A DNA stretch of 64,000 nt from Haematococcus lacustris (taxonomy: Eukaryota > Chlorophyta > Chlorophyceae > Chlamydomonadales > Haematococcaceae). The DNA lies in assembly GCA_030144725.1 (NCBI GenBank), contig JASKMD010000002.1:1385611-1449610 (forward strand). The letters run 5' to 3'. A model generated the notes under the pieces. The model was given only the letters and a program-made list of their open reading frames with translations. It made no database searches and had not been told where the DNA came from. The number at the start of each line of letters is the position of its first letter. Position 1 is the stretch's first letter. Made by a program: the position numbers and the translations under genes. Positions 32,791 through 44,570 of the stretch are shown here, piece by piece.

Positions 32791-34121
32791 AACCTGTAAT
32801 GAGAGGCATGTGCTGCTATGAGTGTTTAGTACAGTTCGGTTCTGTCATAAGGAGATCTTCATAAGTGGTCACCAACACAAAAGCCAGAAGGAGGTTCTTT
32901 GGCGTGTAGAAACCTTAGCGTGGAGTGGTGGCGACGTGAATAGGTTTACACGCATTTGTCCGATGTGATGCTAGGGGGTATGAACACAGCATACATTCAC
33001 ATGCACATGCATTCCTGCATACTCGCCGACAACTGCACACGACACCTACAGTGTGACCTCACACTGTATATATGCAGATGCATGCATACATGACACATGC
33101 ATTGCAATCGCAAGAGAGGTGGCCATTAGGCACCAACCGCCTCAATGACTGCTTGGATTTTCACACTACTTGATTTACTACTCGGGGATATACATGAAAC
33201 AAACTCAAACCCAGTACAGTGATCAAACTCCAACCCAGTAGAGCGATCGAACTCAAACCTAGCACAGTGATGATGCCCGCACCAAAAGCCATCCATGGCA
33301 TATGAGCCTGGCAACACGCCGCACCAGCACCTGAGTCATGTTCAGAAACGTGTCAGGGGTGCTGCCCTAGTGCTCTTCCCAGGTGACTATCATAGCTGTA
33401 ACATCTGAGATGTAGACCTACCCCCATTATCACTCCACCATCACACATATGCAGGCAACGCAATGCAGACATTGTCTCAGGTCGCCCACACCTGACGTAA
33501 TGTGGCATGCTATGCCCCGTGCTGTCGTGACTCTATCGTGAAACTGTTGCCAATGTAAGCACCGCCCGTTGCTAAACCGCATGCAATTATTCATCTCACC
33601 CCTGACAGGCAATCAAAGGTTGTCCTACTAATATTGGTGGCCTGGAAGCAGCATGCACTCGTGGCTGGGCTGCACCACTAACACAACTCTCACTCTGCCA
33701 CTGCATGGATGTCATTGGGCTGCATGACCAGAACAGTGCGTGGCTACTAACGCCTGCCAGAAGGGGCAGCCCTGCAACATAGCAGCAACCACACCCCTGC
33801 CTATCTGCAACATAACTGCAACATAACCTTTCTGCAACATAACAGCAACCCTGCCCTTTCTGCCTATCAGCGGGGGGTTTCACAGTGCAGCAGCGCACAT
33901 AGCAGCAGCATACGAGTGAAATGTATCCTACTGGCAGTGCATGGTCCCATGCTACCCTCCATGTCACGGAGTCAATCTTTTGGCTGTGCCCCCATAGGCA
34001 TGCGTGGGCCTGTTTAGATGAGCACGCAAGTGTGGAGCTGCAAGAATCGCATTAGATAGCCCATCAGGGGCGCAGCAATAGGGCAATGGGGAAGATGGGG
34101 TTGCGCACCGACCCTGGCCCT
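32791..34121. other. Intergenic, short repeats only
   Basis: Near 33200-33270 three 25-bp units of 'gatcaaactc-aacccagta-ag' type occur, and near 33775-33850 'gcaacataacagcaacc' words recur. No exon with motif support on either strand. It lies between two convergent genes. Confidence 0.5.
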
Positions 34122-37100
34122 TCACATGAAGATCTTGTCAAAGCTGTCTAGGGTGAGGGTGTCAGGCTGGGGGACAGGCCATGCCGCACACTCCAGCAGC
34201 AGCTGCGACAAGATGGTCACCACCTGGGAGGCTGTTGGCCTGCATGGCAGCAGGGGCAGGGGCGGGGGCCAGGGCCACCTTGCCATGAGCTGCTTGTGGT
34301 GCACCCCTTGCCTGTTCTCTGACACCATGCACAGCACTGCAAACAGTTTTTGAGATTGATGCCGGCAGGCACACAAGGCTGGCTCGTTAGGGGTGTACTG
34401 CAGCTGCTGCCGCCACAGCAGCAGCAACAACCCCCAGTGATCAGCCAGGGGGTTAGCTGTGAGCAAAAAGGGGCATCAGGGGTGCAGCCAAGGCCCCATG
34501 CAGGTCCCCCATGCAGCTGAGCTGGCCATTCACCTCGCATCAGGGTTCTGCAGCATGCATTGCTGGGCCAGCTGCTGATAGCCCCGGGCGCAGTGGGCCG
34601 TGAAGATAGGTCGCAGCTGGCCCGAGCGCACGTGTTGCAGCGAGGTGGCTGGCAGGTGCTGGAAGGCTCGCTTGCCATGGTACACCTCCCTGCATGCGGC
34701 ATATTGCACATACCCAGGAGCAGGCACAGCTGAGGCTGACAGGCCTATCTGACACCACCTCCTACTTAAAGACAAGCCTGCCACACTCTCTATCCACCCC
34801 ACCGCCTGAGAGCTCTGAGAGCCTCATCACTGGCTGCAGGGCAGGCGGCTGCGGGTGTGGGGTTGAGAAACGTGTTGAAGGTTACGGTTGGGGGTGGCTG
34901 CTGAGGTGGTGGGGCGGTGAGGAAGGAGGGGTGGGTGGCTGAGCTGCTGGAGGTAGTCAGCCAGGCCTCAGAGGGTGGGGTGGCAGGGGTGGCTGTGGAC
35001 TGCTCGCATGGAGGACTTGTGCATGGTGAGGACGAGTGCTGGGCGATTGGGTAATAATGTAATTAGTCGGTAATAATCCAGCGCAAAAAACGGTAATAAG
35101 TCGAAAAAACCGTCCTCAAAATGAGTGAACTTTATTACATCGGTAATAGCTCCACCGCCCGTCTGGTACTCCGCTTATTACTTATCCCCCAACGATGTAT
35201 CCCATCTTCCGCAAACCCCAAAGCGGGCGGCTGCCCACCACAGCCGAACATCCAACGCTCTGTAACAACAAGTGCCGATGATGAAGGCGTTGAGGTCAGT
35301 AATCGCAGCATGTCCGGGGCTAGGGGCCGTTACCTAGGGCACAGGGTCTAGGGCTACAGCCCAGCCCTGTTGCATGCTGACCCAATAGGGCTAGGGTATG
35401 AGGCTACAGCCCAGCCTATTGCATGCTGACCCACTAGGGCAAGGGTATGAGGCTACAGCCCAGCCTATTGCATGCTGACCCACAAGGGCTGGGGTGTGGG
35501 GCTATGTGGGATGTATTGCATCCAGGTCCTACAAGGGTGTATTGTATAGAATTGATTGGCAATTAAACAATCATTATGTATTAAAAGTAATAAAAAACTC
35601 GTGTTTTGATGTTTTTTATTACACTGAGTAATACGTCTTTGGCGAATCGCCCAGCACTGGTGAGGACCGGCCCAGTACCTGGCTAGGCAGTACTGGAGGT
35701 AGGTAGGTAGGAGGTGGAGGTCGTCACACCCCTGGCTGCTGCTGGCGCCTCCCCCTGCACCTACCACATGAGGATGCCCAGGGCGTACATATCAGCAGCA
35801 GGCGTGGGTGCGCCGCCGCTGAACAGCTCAGGGGCAACGTGGGCCCCTGGCCAGGCTGGCGTGCGCTCCTCCCCGCTGCCCTGAGCTGTCCCTGACCGCC
35901 CTGACTGCCTTGAGGTGCTGGCAGACGAGGGCGGTTTGCCCACACTCAGCGCCGCAGCCAGTTGATAGCTGCTGTCACGCCCCACAGAGGGAGGCGCTCT
36001 GTCGTTTGGTGCTCTGTTATTTGGCCTTTGCCGCTGGGGCTGGTCAAGCCGTGACGAGCTCGACGTAGGGGCCGGCCGCCTTGTTGTTGCCAGCTGGGCA
36101 GGGAAGGGCTGGTCTGGCAGGTTGCCGTGGCTCCTCCAGCGCTGGCCGTCCTCCCTGCCAGGCCTGGCCACTTGCGGTGCAGTGAGCCTGGGCTGCTCAC
36201 GGGGCCACTCTAGGCCTGGGGCAGTGATGAATGTGATTTGGGAGCTGGCGGAGGAGGTCCAGTTGGAGAAGAGGCAGGCGCTGGCGGATGTCTGGGAGGC
36301 AGTGGACAGAGCCGCGTGCAGCACGGCCTGGTCCACTGCCGGCGTCACCCAGGGCAGGGCCAGCCAGCGCACCCGCACCACCACTGGCCCCACGGCAGTG
36401 GCAATGGGCTGGGCAGCCAGGGCCTCAGAGACAGGGGCGGGGTGGAAGGGGGGTCTCCCTGCCTGGCTGCCTGCCACGTGAGCCTTACCCAGGGCGGTGG
36501 TGCGCAGGCGGGAGGCCGGTACAGAAGTGCCTGAGGAAGCTGATGGCGTGGGCGCTTGGGCGGCCTGGCTGTGGCAGGGCTGACGCAAGGTGCCTGCTCC
36601 TGGCTGGTGTCTGCTCCTGGCTCCAAGGGCTCCGGGTAGGGATTGCGCTCTGGCAGAGCAGCTGCTCTTGGCTGCCTGCCCTGCATTTGTGCAGCTGCGG
36701 CTGTTTGGGGCAGCAGGCAGTGCGGACCTGCTGCTGCCTGCTGCCTGCTGGCCCAGCCCGCTGAGGTTGGGGAGCAGGGGCAGCGAGGGCCTGTGTAAAG
36801 TCTGCATACCAACAGTGCCAGTGGGCTGGGCTAAGGCAGGCTGGGCTGATGCTGGGCTAGTGCTGGGCTGGTGCTGGGCTGGTGGGTTGCAGGAGCTTGC
36901 CTCTGTCGGCCGGCATCTAGAGCTGTGCCGGGCGCTGTGTACGTTGAAGCTGGTGAGGGGTAAGGGGGAGAGGGGCTCCAAAACCACGGAGCCAGCGTTT
37001 AGGTCGCCATGGCTGAGGCCCAACCCGTGTAGGTGTGCAAGCAGCTCCGCCACCCGCAACAGCACCTGCACAGCACAGCCAGGGCAGCAACCCTCAACCG

Positions 37101-39904
37101 GGCGATGAGGACAGGGGTGGCAAAGTAGGGTGGCAATGTCAATGGCAACGGTAGCAGCCGCGACAGCCTATGAACAGCTTCTGGTTCCAACAGCTTGGGT
37201 GACTGGGCAAGCAACAGATGCAGCCCACACGTCAAGACACACCACTGCCAACAGCTGCAGCCTGGCACCAGTGGATTCCCTAACAATGTGTGGAGGACAT
37301 GGCAACCTTTGTAAAGTGATCAGGTGTATGGGAAGTTTGTGGGTTTCACCTGTGCAACACGTCTCCTGTTGACATAAGGAGCATGACGTGGCCCTAACGT
37401 TGCAACTAACGTTCATGAAAGCAATGTCAGAGCACTCTCCACCACTCATATTACAGGCCATGGGGGTAAGGAACAAGGCCAGGGTCACCTATGCCATGCA
37501 TACCATCTCGAGTGTAAATGCCACAGTACTCTCGCTCCAGAAGGATGTTGGACCACCGCGCTTGCACATGGCTGTTACTGAGTTACACTTCAGGTTACAC
37601 CTCACTCCATTGCCCTACTACCACCCTACCTGCAGTGCGGGAAGGTAGGAGGTCGCCCCCCCTTGCAGCTGCAGCAGCAGAGGCACGCCCGGGTTAAGGT
37701 CGTTCAACGCCACCTGGCTGAATAGCACGGACAGGGCCCAGCCGCGTACGTGCTCCTGCACCAGCACACAGCCCTGGCCGCCATACTCACCTGGACATGG
37801 GCCGGGCTCCTGCACCAGGCCCTCCACCTGGTCGTCGCCCAGTGGCCCACCCTGCTGCTGCAGCCCCTGCTGCTGCTGCCCCTGCTGCTGCTGCCCCTGC
37901 TGCTGCTGCTGCTGCTGCTGCCCCTGCTGCCCCTGCTGCTGCTGCTGAGGCGCTGGCAGTGTATGAGCTGCGGGTGCTGGGGCGGTGCTTGTCTGCTGGC
38001 CATCCGCCTCCGGTGCTGCCGCTGGTCCTGATGCTAGGCGGGGCGAGGAGGGTGCCCGCAGTGCACTGCTGCCCTGGAGGCGCTCAGGCTCAGCCGCCAC
38101 AGAGGAGGCCGCCAGTGTCATTGGGGCAGTCAGGGCCGGCGGCCTGGCCCCAGGCAGCAGCCTGCGGTCTGAGACTCGCATGGGGCCCTGCCCCTGCCCC
38201 TCCATCAGGCCCTCAGCCAGGCCCCCCAAGGAGTAGTGAGCGGGCAGCAAGTGGGAGGCCTGGGGGGTTGGCAGTTGGGAGGTTGGCAGTTGGGGGGTTG
38301 GCAGTTGGGGGGTTGGCAGTTGGGGGGTTGGCAGTTGGGGGGTTGGCAGTTGGGGGGTTGGCAGTTGGGGAGTCTGGACCTGGCGCTGTGGCACCTGCTG
38401 GGGGCTGGGTTGGGACGCCTCCTCCTCCCCCCCGCTGTCATCTACGCCTCCACCTCCCTGCAGCCCCCTTGCAAGGCCTGCCTGCTTGACTTGGCCTTGT
38501 TGTGAGCCAAGCATGATGGACAGCAGCCCAGGCCCTCGGCCAGGGGCCCCCAGACCCTGGGTGTGAGAGGTGTGAGAGGTACGGGCAGCAGAGCCACGGT
38601 CTGTGGCATGGGAGCTGGCTGCCAGCGAGTTGCGCCAAGCCAGCAGGCTGACCTCCCATGCGGCGCCCTCCACACTGCCTCCACCCAGGCTGTCTGGCAG
38701 TTGAGTTGGTTGGGGCCTGGGGAGCAGGGTGCTGAGGTCTGTGGCTGGCAGCTCCATGGCGGCGTGCCCCAGGGGTGGCCCCTGGACTGACCCCAGCATC
38801 CAGCTGCTGCGCCCCTCCCCCTGGCCATCATCACTGGTGTGATAGGGGCGGGGGCCAGGGGCTGGGCCCAGGCCAGGGCAGGCGCTCGAACTTGCTGCAG
38901 GTGTTGGGTAGGAGGGATGAGGTGGTGGGTGCGCTGCTGCTGCGGGGCCTGCTGCCACCTCCATGGCCTCGACTCCATGGTCTCTTGACAGGCCGTCTGA
39001 TGGGTTGAGGGTCGACTGGTTGCCACAGCAGGGAGTAGGCAAAGCTGGTGGTGGGGTGCAGTGAGGGGGGACCGAGGAGGCCGGCTGGCAGGCTGCGGTG
39101 AGAGGGCCAGGCAGGGGGGTCTCTGCTCCCAGCTGCTGTGGGGTCAGCTGTACCAGGGCTGAGGGGGGCCCCTCCGGTGAGGTGGGGGGGAGGGGTGAGG
39201 CCTGGGGTGCTGTAGGTAGGGCTGGGGGCAGCTCCCGGGTCGTGCCTGGAGGCTGTGCGGGTGGGACTGCGGAGGGTGGGAGAGGGAGGGGAGGGGCGGC
39301 TGGCATGCGGGGCGGGGTCAGCGCGACTGGCCTGTCGTTCCCGGTAGCCTGAACAAGCCTAGACACCTCTAGCTGAGGCAGGTCGCATTCTAACCCAGTG
39401 GAAGCTGGCTGGGAACCAAGGGGGAGGCAAGGTGTGTCGGTGGTAGAGGTGTTGGCCGGCCCCTCACACCCGGTGCTCATGATAGTCGGGTCATGGGTGT
39501 TGCTGGCAGGGCCAGGCCTCACCACTACCCTGCCGGTGGCAGTGGTGGGGGGAGCGCAGGGCACAGGGGCAGGGGGGCAGTGCGGGGTGCCCATGGAGGG
39601 CAGTGTCAGAGGCCCTGGTGGGAGGGCAGTCAGGCTGCAACCGCCAAGGCTCAGCAGCAGGCTGCGCACCAGGCTGGGGTGCGGGGCCGCCCGGGCGAGC
39701 AGCAGAGCGGCTGCCATGCGGGCTGCAGGGCAGGCGGCTGCGGGTGTGGGGCTGAGGAGTGTGTGGGAGGTCGCGGTTGGGGGTGGCTGCTGAGGTGGTG
39801 GGGCGGTGAGGAGGAAGGAGGGGTGAGCGGCAGAACTGCTGGAAGTAGTCAGCCAGGCCTCAGAGGGTGGGGTGGCAGGGGTGGCTGTGGACTGCTCGCA
39901 TGGA
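34122..39904 (-). CDS. Protein-kinase-like protein with giant low-complexity inserts
   Basis: Exons on minus: 39904-37630, 37065-35765, 34689-34534, 34239-34122; the 5' end is not found. A split kinase fold is readable. An N-lobe-like block (AALLLARAAPHPSLVRSLLL) comes first, then about 600 residues of Pro/Ser/Gln text. Next are the hinge CVLVQEHVRGWALSVLF, helix E and catalytic loop (LLAHLHGLGLSHGDLNAGSV), about 350 low-complexity residues, APELFSGGAPTPAADMYALG, VYHGKRAFQHL, and the final helix RPTASQVVTILSQLLLE. Splice phase is kept at MW|E and at R|PT. I see no DFG triplet, so it may be a pseudokinase. It resembles TKL-type kinases of chlorophytes. Confidence 0.65.
35034..35659. mobile_element. 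hAT-type non-autonomous element, 626 bp, with 8-bp target duplication
   Basis: The terminal inverted repeats share AGTGCTGGGCGATT, and the right end reads cAGTGCTGGGCGATT in reverse complement. GTGAGGAC is duplicated at 35026-35033 and 35660-35667. An 8-bp duplication and CAG-type ends fit the hAT superfamily. No transposase is present. The unfilled paralogous site is at about 39917-39935. AT-rich subterminal repeats of gtaataat/attattac type flank a three-unit 50-bp tandem block. Confidence 0.85.
35353..35500. repeat. 50-bp tandem repeat inside the hAT-type element, three units
   Basis: Units start at 35353, 35403 and 35452 with gctacagcccagcc and contain ttgcatgctgaccca. Such internal arrays are common in non-autonomous elements. 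Confidence 0.9.
37858..37946 (-). repeat. CAG-type array coding poly-Gln in the kinase exon
   Basis: On plus it is ctgctgctgcccctg text. On the coding minus strand it gives Gln runs broken by Gly, near the hinge of the kinase. Confidence 0.85.
38268..38372 (-). repeat. 15-bp minisatellite coding PQLPT repeats
   Basis: About seven 15-bp units (ggggttggcagttgg on plus) encode tandem PQLPT on minus, with one TSQLP variant. The frame is kept through the array, which supports that this exon is translated. Confidence 0.92.
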
Positions 39905-40009
39905 GAACCTGTGCATGGTGAGGAGCGGCTCAGTACCTGGCTAGGCAGTACTGGCTGTGACGAAGTGAGTCTGAACGACTGCCAGGGCCCTAGACGGGAG
40001 GCTGGGACT

Positions 40010-40100
40010 AAGTACACTACAGCCTCTGTCAGCATGTCAGTAGCCTGGGATGTGATTCCTGGTTCGAATCCCGGCACCGGGCTGGTTGGGTGCTGTTGTA
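40010..40100 (+). repeat. Possible tRNA-derived SINE head
   Basis: GGTTCGAATCC (about 40063-40073) is an exact RNA polymerase III B-box, and 'tgtcagcatgtcagtagc' about 30 bp upstream resembles a tRNA A-box/D-arm. The two flank a stem-like 'cctgggatgtgattcctgg'. A complete tRNA cannot be folded by eye, so a SINE or tRNA pseudogene is more likely. Confidence 0.35.
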
Positions 40101-41548
40101 GCCAGTGGACGTGACCGGAGACCACTGTGAGCTTGGTGGTCCGATGGCGTGTGTTGATGGGTGGTACGGAAACGGTGCACTGCAGGTCATGTGATGTGAA
40201 GGGAGCCTGCAAGGTGACACCAGCAATAGTTATGTGCACCCAATGTGCTGCCTGGTCCTGTGAAGCACGCATGTGCAGAGTCGAAATGGGAAGTGCATCG
40301 CACGCCCACCTCCAGCACAAGCCAAGAATGGCCCACTACCCGGTGCTCGCCGCTCCGCCGCGGAGGTGGCATATGTCGTATTGCCCTAAGCAGGGGTATG
40401 GGGTGTGGAGCGGCCGAAGGAGGAGCCGCTTGTGATGTGGCCGATGCAGGATTATCGACCGGTGCCTGGTCCGAACCTTGCACATTGCCAAACTCTGCTG
40501 ACGTCCTGCAAGGATTGGCGTCAAGGGCATCAAGGGCGTCAAGGGCATCAATGGCGTAAGTATGGGAAAGACTGGAATTGCGGGCGCTGTGTGCCAGCAT
40601 AAGGATCGTGCAGCAAAGCAACCTGCTTGTAAATGGACCGTGCAGAATGTCCGTTTCCGGCTCCTGCTCAGATGTCCATCCAGCATCGCGGAAACATACA
40701 TTCCCCATCCTTACAAGCCCGCTCGTACAGACGCTGACGTTGTTGCGCCGGCACTACACTTGTCACATGTAGGCCATTTTGATACACACGGTTATGCAGG
40801 AAGGTGCTGGTCATGGCATTTCTTAGTAAGAAGGGAAACCAGGGTGTAAAGGTTGTGAGAGGAGCGCTACTGAGTGCAATGTCAAGATGTGGTACGAGAC
40901 TGAGTGCGTGCATGTGAGGTCTGTTTTTGACATGCCTGTGAGGGCTGTAGCGTGCCGAATATTGTGCGCAGTCATGTCTATCGTTGTGCCAAGTAGGTGA
41001 TGTTACACCATATATGCTAGTTCCATGGCAGCAACCACGGCAGTTTAGCATGCTAACGTGTTATTGTGCAAGGGTGAAACCTTACAGAGTCATGCATCCT
41101 TGAGTGACACTGAAGATACACATATGAAATAACTTTTGTGCACTCACATGCGCCTCTATCTGTATCGCCCCCCTATCGTGCGCCTGAACCTATGAGTGCA
41201 AAGCACTGAAACCAGAGCACTATCCACTCCCACACACAGCACCGCTGTTGGGATGTCCTCTAGCAACCCTGCTGCCCTGTGCAACACCTCACTTTACAGA
41301 GCCCTCACTTTACAGAGCCAGGGTCTGAGTGCCAGCCTACAGCCAGGCCCTCAGTCTTAGGTCGGACCAGGCCAGGCGGCGTCCAGCTGGGGCCGCGGCC
41401 CTCAGCCAGGCGCTTGGGGAGCCCTGCTGCTCTACCCTGCCCTCCGCCCCAGGCACATTGCATATGGCCAGTGCTAAGCGTGTGGGGAGGCCTGTCCCAC
41501 TGTCCTGCCCGCGGCCCATGTGGCTGCCAGCAAGAGGCGGTACGGCCC
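40101..41548. other. Intergenic, unassigned frames
   Basis: Minus frames at 40187-41051 are long enough to notice and include a 9-bp repeat near 40515-40555 coding DALDALDALDA. I recognise no domain and no good exon borders. The region may hold missing 5' exons of the kinase gene and the 3' flank of VMP1. Confidence 0.4.
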
Positions 41549-44537
41549 TTATTGCGCCTTGCCCGACTTCAGCTGCTGCAGTCTCGAGCGCTGCTCCATG
41601 GCTGCTTCATCCTCCGCCGCCTTCGCCCCCTGAGCAGCAGGCAGTGAAACAGGGTGTTGAGGCAGGGAGCTGGAGGAGGCCCGAGTGGGGCGGTGCATGG
41701 CAACATGGCCAGCCCATGACAAGGGCTACAGCTCCACAAGGCAGGTGAGAGCAGGCTGGCTGACTGTGACGCTGGCAGGCCGACAGGCAAGGGATCACAA
41801 AGGGCAGTGTAAGGTAACCGAGCAGTGCACCAAGTGGCAGTGACACACTGGCGACAGTGCGTGTGAGGGAAGGGGAGGGGCCTGATGGCGGGCACCTGGG
41901 CTAGGGTGTTGACGCAGGACACGGCGAATGTGCCCACTAGCACGAAGAGCAGCAGGCTCCACACCTCCGCGATGGTGTCGGGCACTGCAAGCAGGTGGCA
42001 GGGGGCAGGCTTCCTTGGGGCATCACCCGTGCATCATTAGGGGAGGGGGAGGGGGAGGGGGAGGGGGAGGGGGAGGGGGAGGGGGAGGGGGAGGGGGAGG
42101 GGGAGGGGGAGGGGGAGGGGGAGGGGGAGGGGGAGGGGGAGGGGGAGGGGGAGGGGGAGGGGGAGGGGGAGGGGGAGGGGGAGGGGGAGGGGGAGGGGGA
42201 GGGGGAGGGGGAGGGGGAGGGGGAGGGGGAGGGGGAGGGGGAGGGGAGGGGGAGGGGGAGGGAGGGGGGGAAGGGGAGGGGGGGGGAGGGGGAGGGGGAA
42301 GCGAATTCATATTGTCTTGCAGTGAGTCTAAGAAAAGCAGTGGGTGTAAGTGCCGGGTGACAGAGCACAAGTCCAAAAGACCAGTGCAGGGGGGTGGGGA
42401 GACTTGGCAAGCATAGTCGCCACCGTGAGGAGCTGCAACATGGATGATGCTACACACACCACTCCCTTTACACATCTCTGCCCTGCGTTCGCCCTCAGCC
42501 TACCCTGCTCAGTAGCCCCACAGCCTACCTGCCACTCTTGCCCACTGGGACAGCTGCTGAGGCTGCTGAACACCATCCCACAGCCGCTGCCACCACCAGC
42601 GCTGCTCCAGCTGCTGCTCCGCTGCCTTGGCCAGCACCTTGGCCTGCAAGGACCCCCAGCAGCGCCTAGGGGTTAAGGCAGAGAGCCAGAGCTGCACAGA
42701 TGCTTGCCTGAGCTCAGTCACTTCGCCTCACTTCAACCTCATTAAGCCTCATCCAGTTTGTGAGCGTGAGTATGACAGTTGCCAGATCAGGTCCAGGGGC
42801 CAGTCATGATCTAGGCACTACAGCACCCAGGGTGGTCCAGATTAGGCAAGTCTCTGTGAACTGTGTCTCAGTGTAGTGAACCAGGACCATCAGCCCCACC
42901 CCCAGCCCTGACTGCAGCAGTGCCCACCAGGTCGTGCAAGCCACATGGTGCTGCTGTCACTGCAACTGCTCATGTCTGTTGGCATTGGCACAGGGTCCAC
43001 ACGCCTGACAATCAAGGACTGCAGCTAGAGCTGCCAGCACCTCAGTAGAGCCTGCACACCCAGCCCTGCCCCTGCTGCCCAGCCCTGACCCCAAGCCTGG
43101 CCCTTACTCTCCCCCTGGCGTGGGTATCGTGTGTGGGAGGGAAGGGCGCCAAGTGCATGAGGGGGTGCCAGAGACAAACGATAAAACCCTAACTCCTGCT
43201 GTTCACTGCTGGTGGCAATGCCAGGTGGCAGGTGACAGGGGCGCTAGACAGCGGGCAGCAGCTACATCATGAGCCTAGGCCACATTGGATGTGTTCACTG
43301 CTGGTGGCAGCAGCCCTATGTCAGAGGGACCTATGTCACATGAGGTGCGACATAAGACAGCCATCAGCCCTTGCCCCTGCTGCCCTGCCCTACCCCATAC
43401 TGCCCCTGCCGCCCCTGCTGTCCCTGCTGCCCTGCCCTTACCCCTGCTGCCCCAGCTGCCCTACCCCATAGGCAGCAGGCTGCCGCAGGTCTGAGCAGCA
43501 AGGCAGCTGCACCAGGCACCTGGAAGGCCGCAATGGAGCGGTCGATGAACGCCTGCAGCTCTTGTGCTGGGGTGCGTGGCAGGGGCAGGCCAGGGATGCT
43601 GTGCGGCAGCACTGACTCTACCCAGGTCAACAGCACGTCGCGGGTTTGCCGGCGGAACAGGGTGACGAAGAACACACTCTGCAAGGCGGTGGCACAGACG
43701 CAGACATGCCTGCTGTGGCTGGTGTCTCATGCCTGGCTGTCCAGTTGGTGAGGGGCAGGGACATGCACGCCAGCCTCGGGCACAGAGGCCCAGAGGCGGT
43801 GCTTGGAGCATACAGCCTAAGACAATGACTACATTCTGCAGGGCAGGGGCACGGACACAGAGAAGCCCAGACCCAGACAGTGGCACAGGGACAGACAGGC
43901 TGAGCCATGTTGTGCCTGCCTGGCTGCCTGAGGGTCCCCGCAAGACACGGACAGTGGCATAGACACAGACAGTGGCACAGGGACAGACAGGCTGAGCCCG
44001 CATGCAACCAAGACCAAGCATGCCAGTGGCAGTGCCAGTGGCAGTGGCACAGACAGGCCATGCTGGGGTAGGGGTGCAGGTTGCAACATGGTGGGTAGGC
44101 AACGTGGTGGGTGGGTGTCATGACAGGGGTGAAAATGGCAAAGAAGACGGGCAGACGGGGGTGAGGGTGAGGCAGCAGGGGGGATGAGGTGGAGCAGCAG
44201 CATGTGGGACATCAGGATGGGGAGGGCGGGCATGATACCAGTATGGTGTGGGGTCATGACGTAACAGGTACATCGCTGTTAGGGAGGGGCAGTGGGGGCT
44301 TACCCACCCCTGCCTGGCCGCCCTAAACCTCTGCTTAGCCTCAACCTCTGCTGAGCATTGAGGCGTTGGGCTGGTCACTCTGGTCACACTCTGGTCACAC
44401 TCTGGTCATAAACCCGTTTGTGCCACATGACCTGAAGGTCCATAGCCTCAGCGCTAGTGGTTCAGGCCATGCAAACCAACCCTGGCCGGCATCGTCCACA
44501 TTCAGCCTCAGCAACCACCTATAGGTCGTGCCGCTTC

Positions 44538-44570
<33 letters not shown>

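Larger units (their letters stand above)
34832..35694 (-). repeat. Copy of a kinase-gene exon edge inside its own intron, split by an insertion
   Basis: 34832-35033 plus 35660-35694 match 39719-39957, the start of the long kinase exon and its upstream intron edge, including the splice acceptor. The copy lies in the intron between 35764 and 34690. It is interrupted exactly by the element at 35034-35659. Confidence 0.88.

Noticed and set aside
40060..40085. A complete tRNA gene around GGTTCGAATCC
   Set aside because: Acceptor and anticodon arms cannot be paired by eye; a SINE or tRNA fragment is more likely.
41928..42475. Poly-Gly/Glu and poly-Pro/Ser frames
   Set aside because: They are translations of the GAGGGG array within a VMP1 intron.
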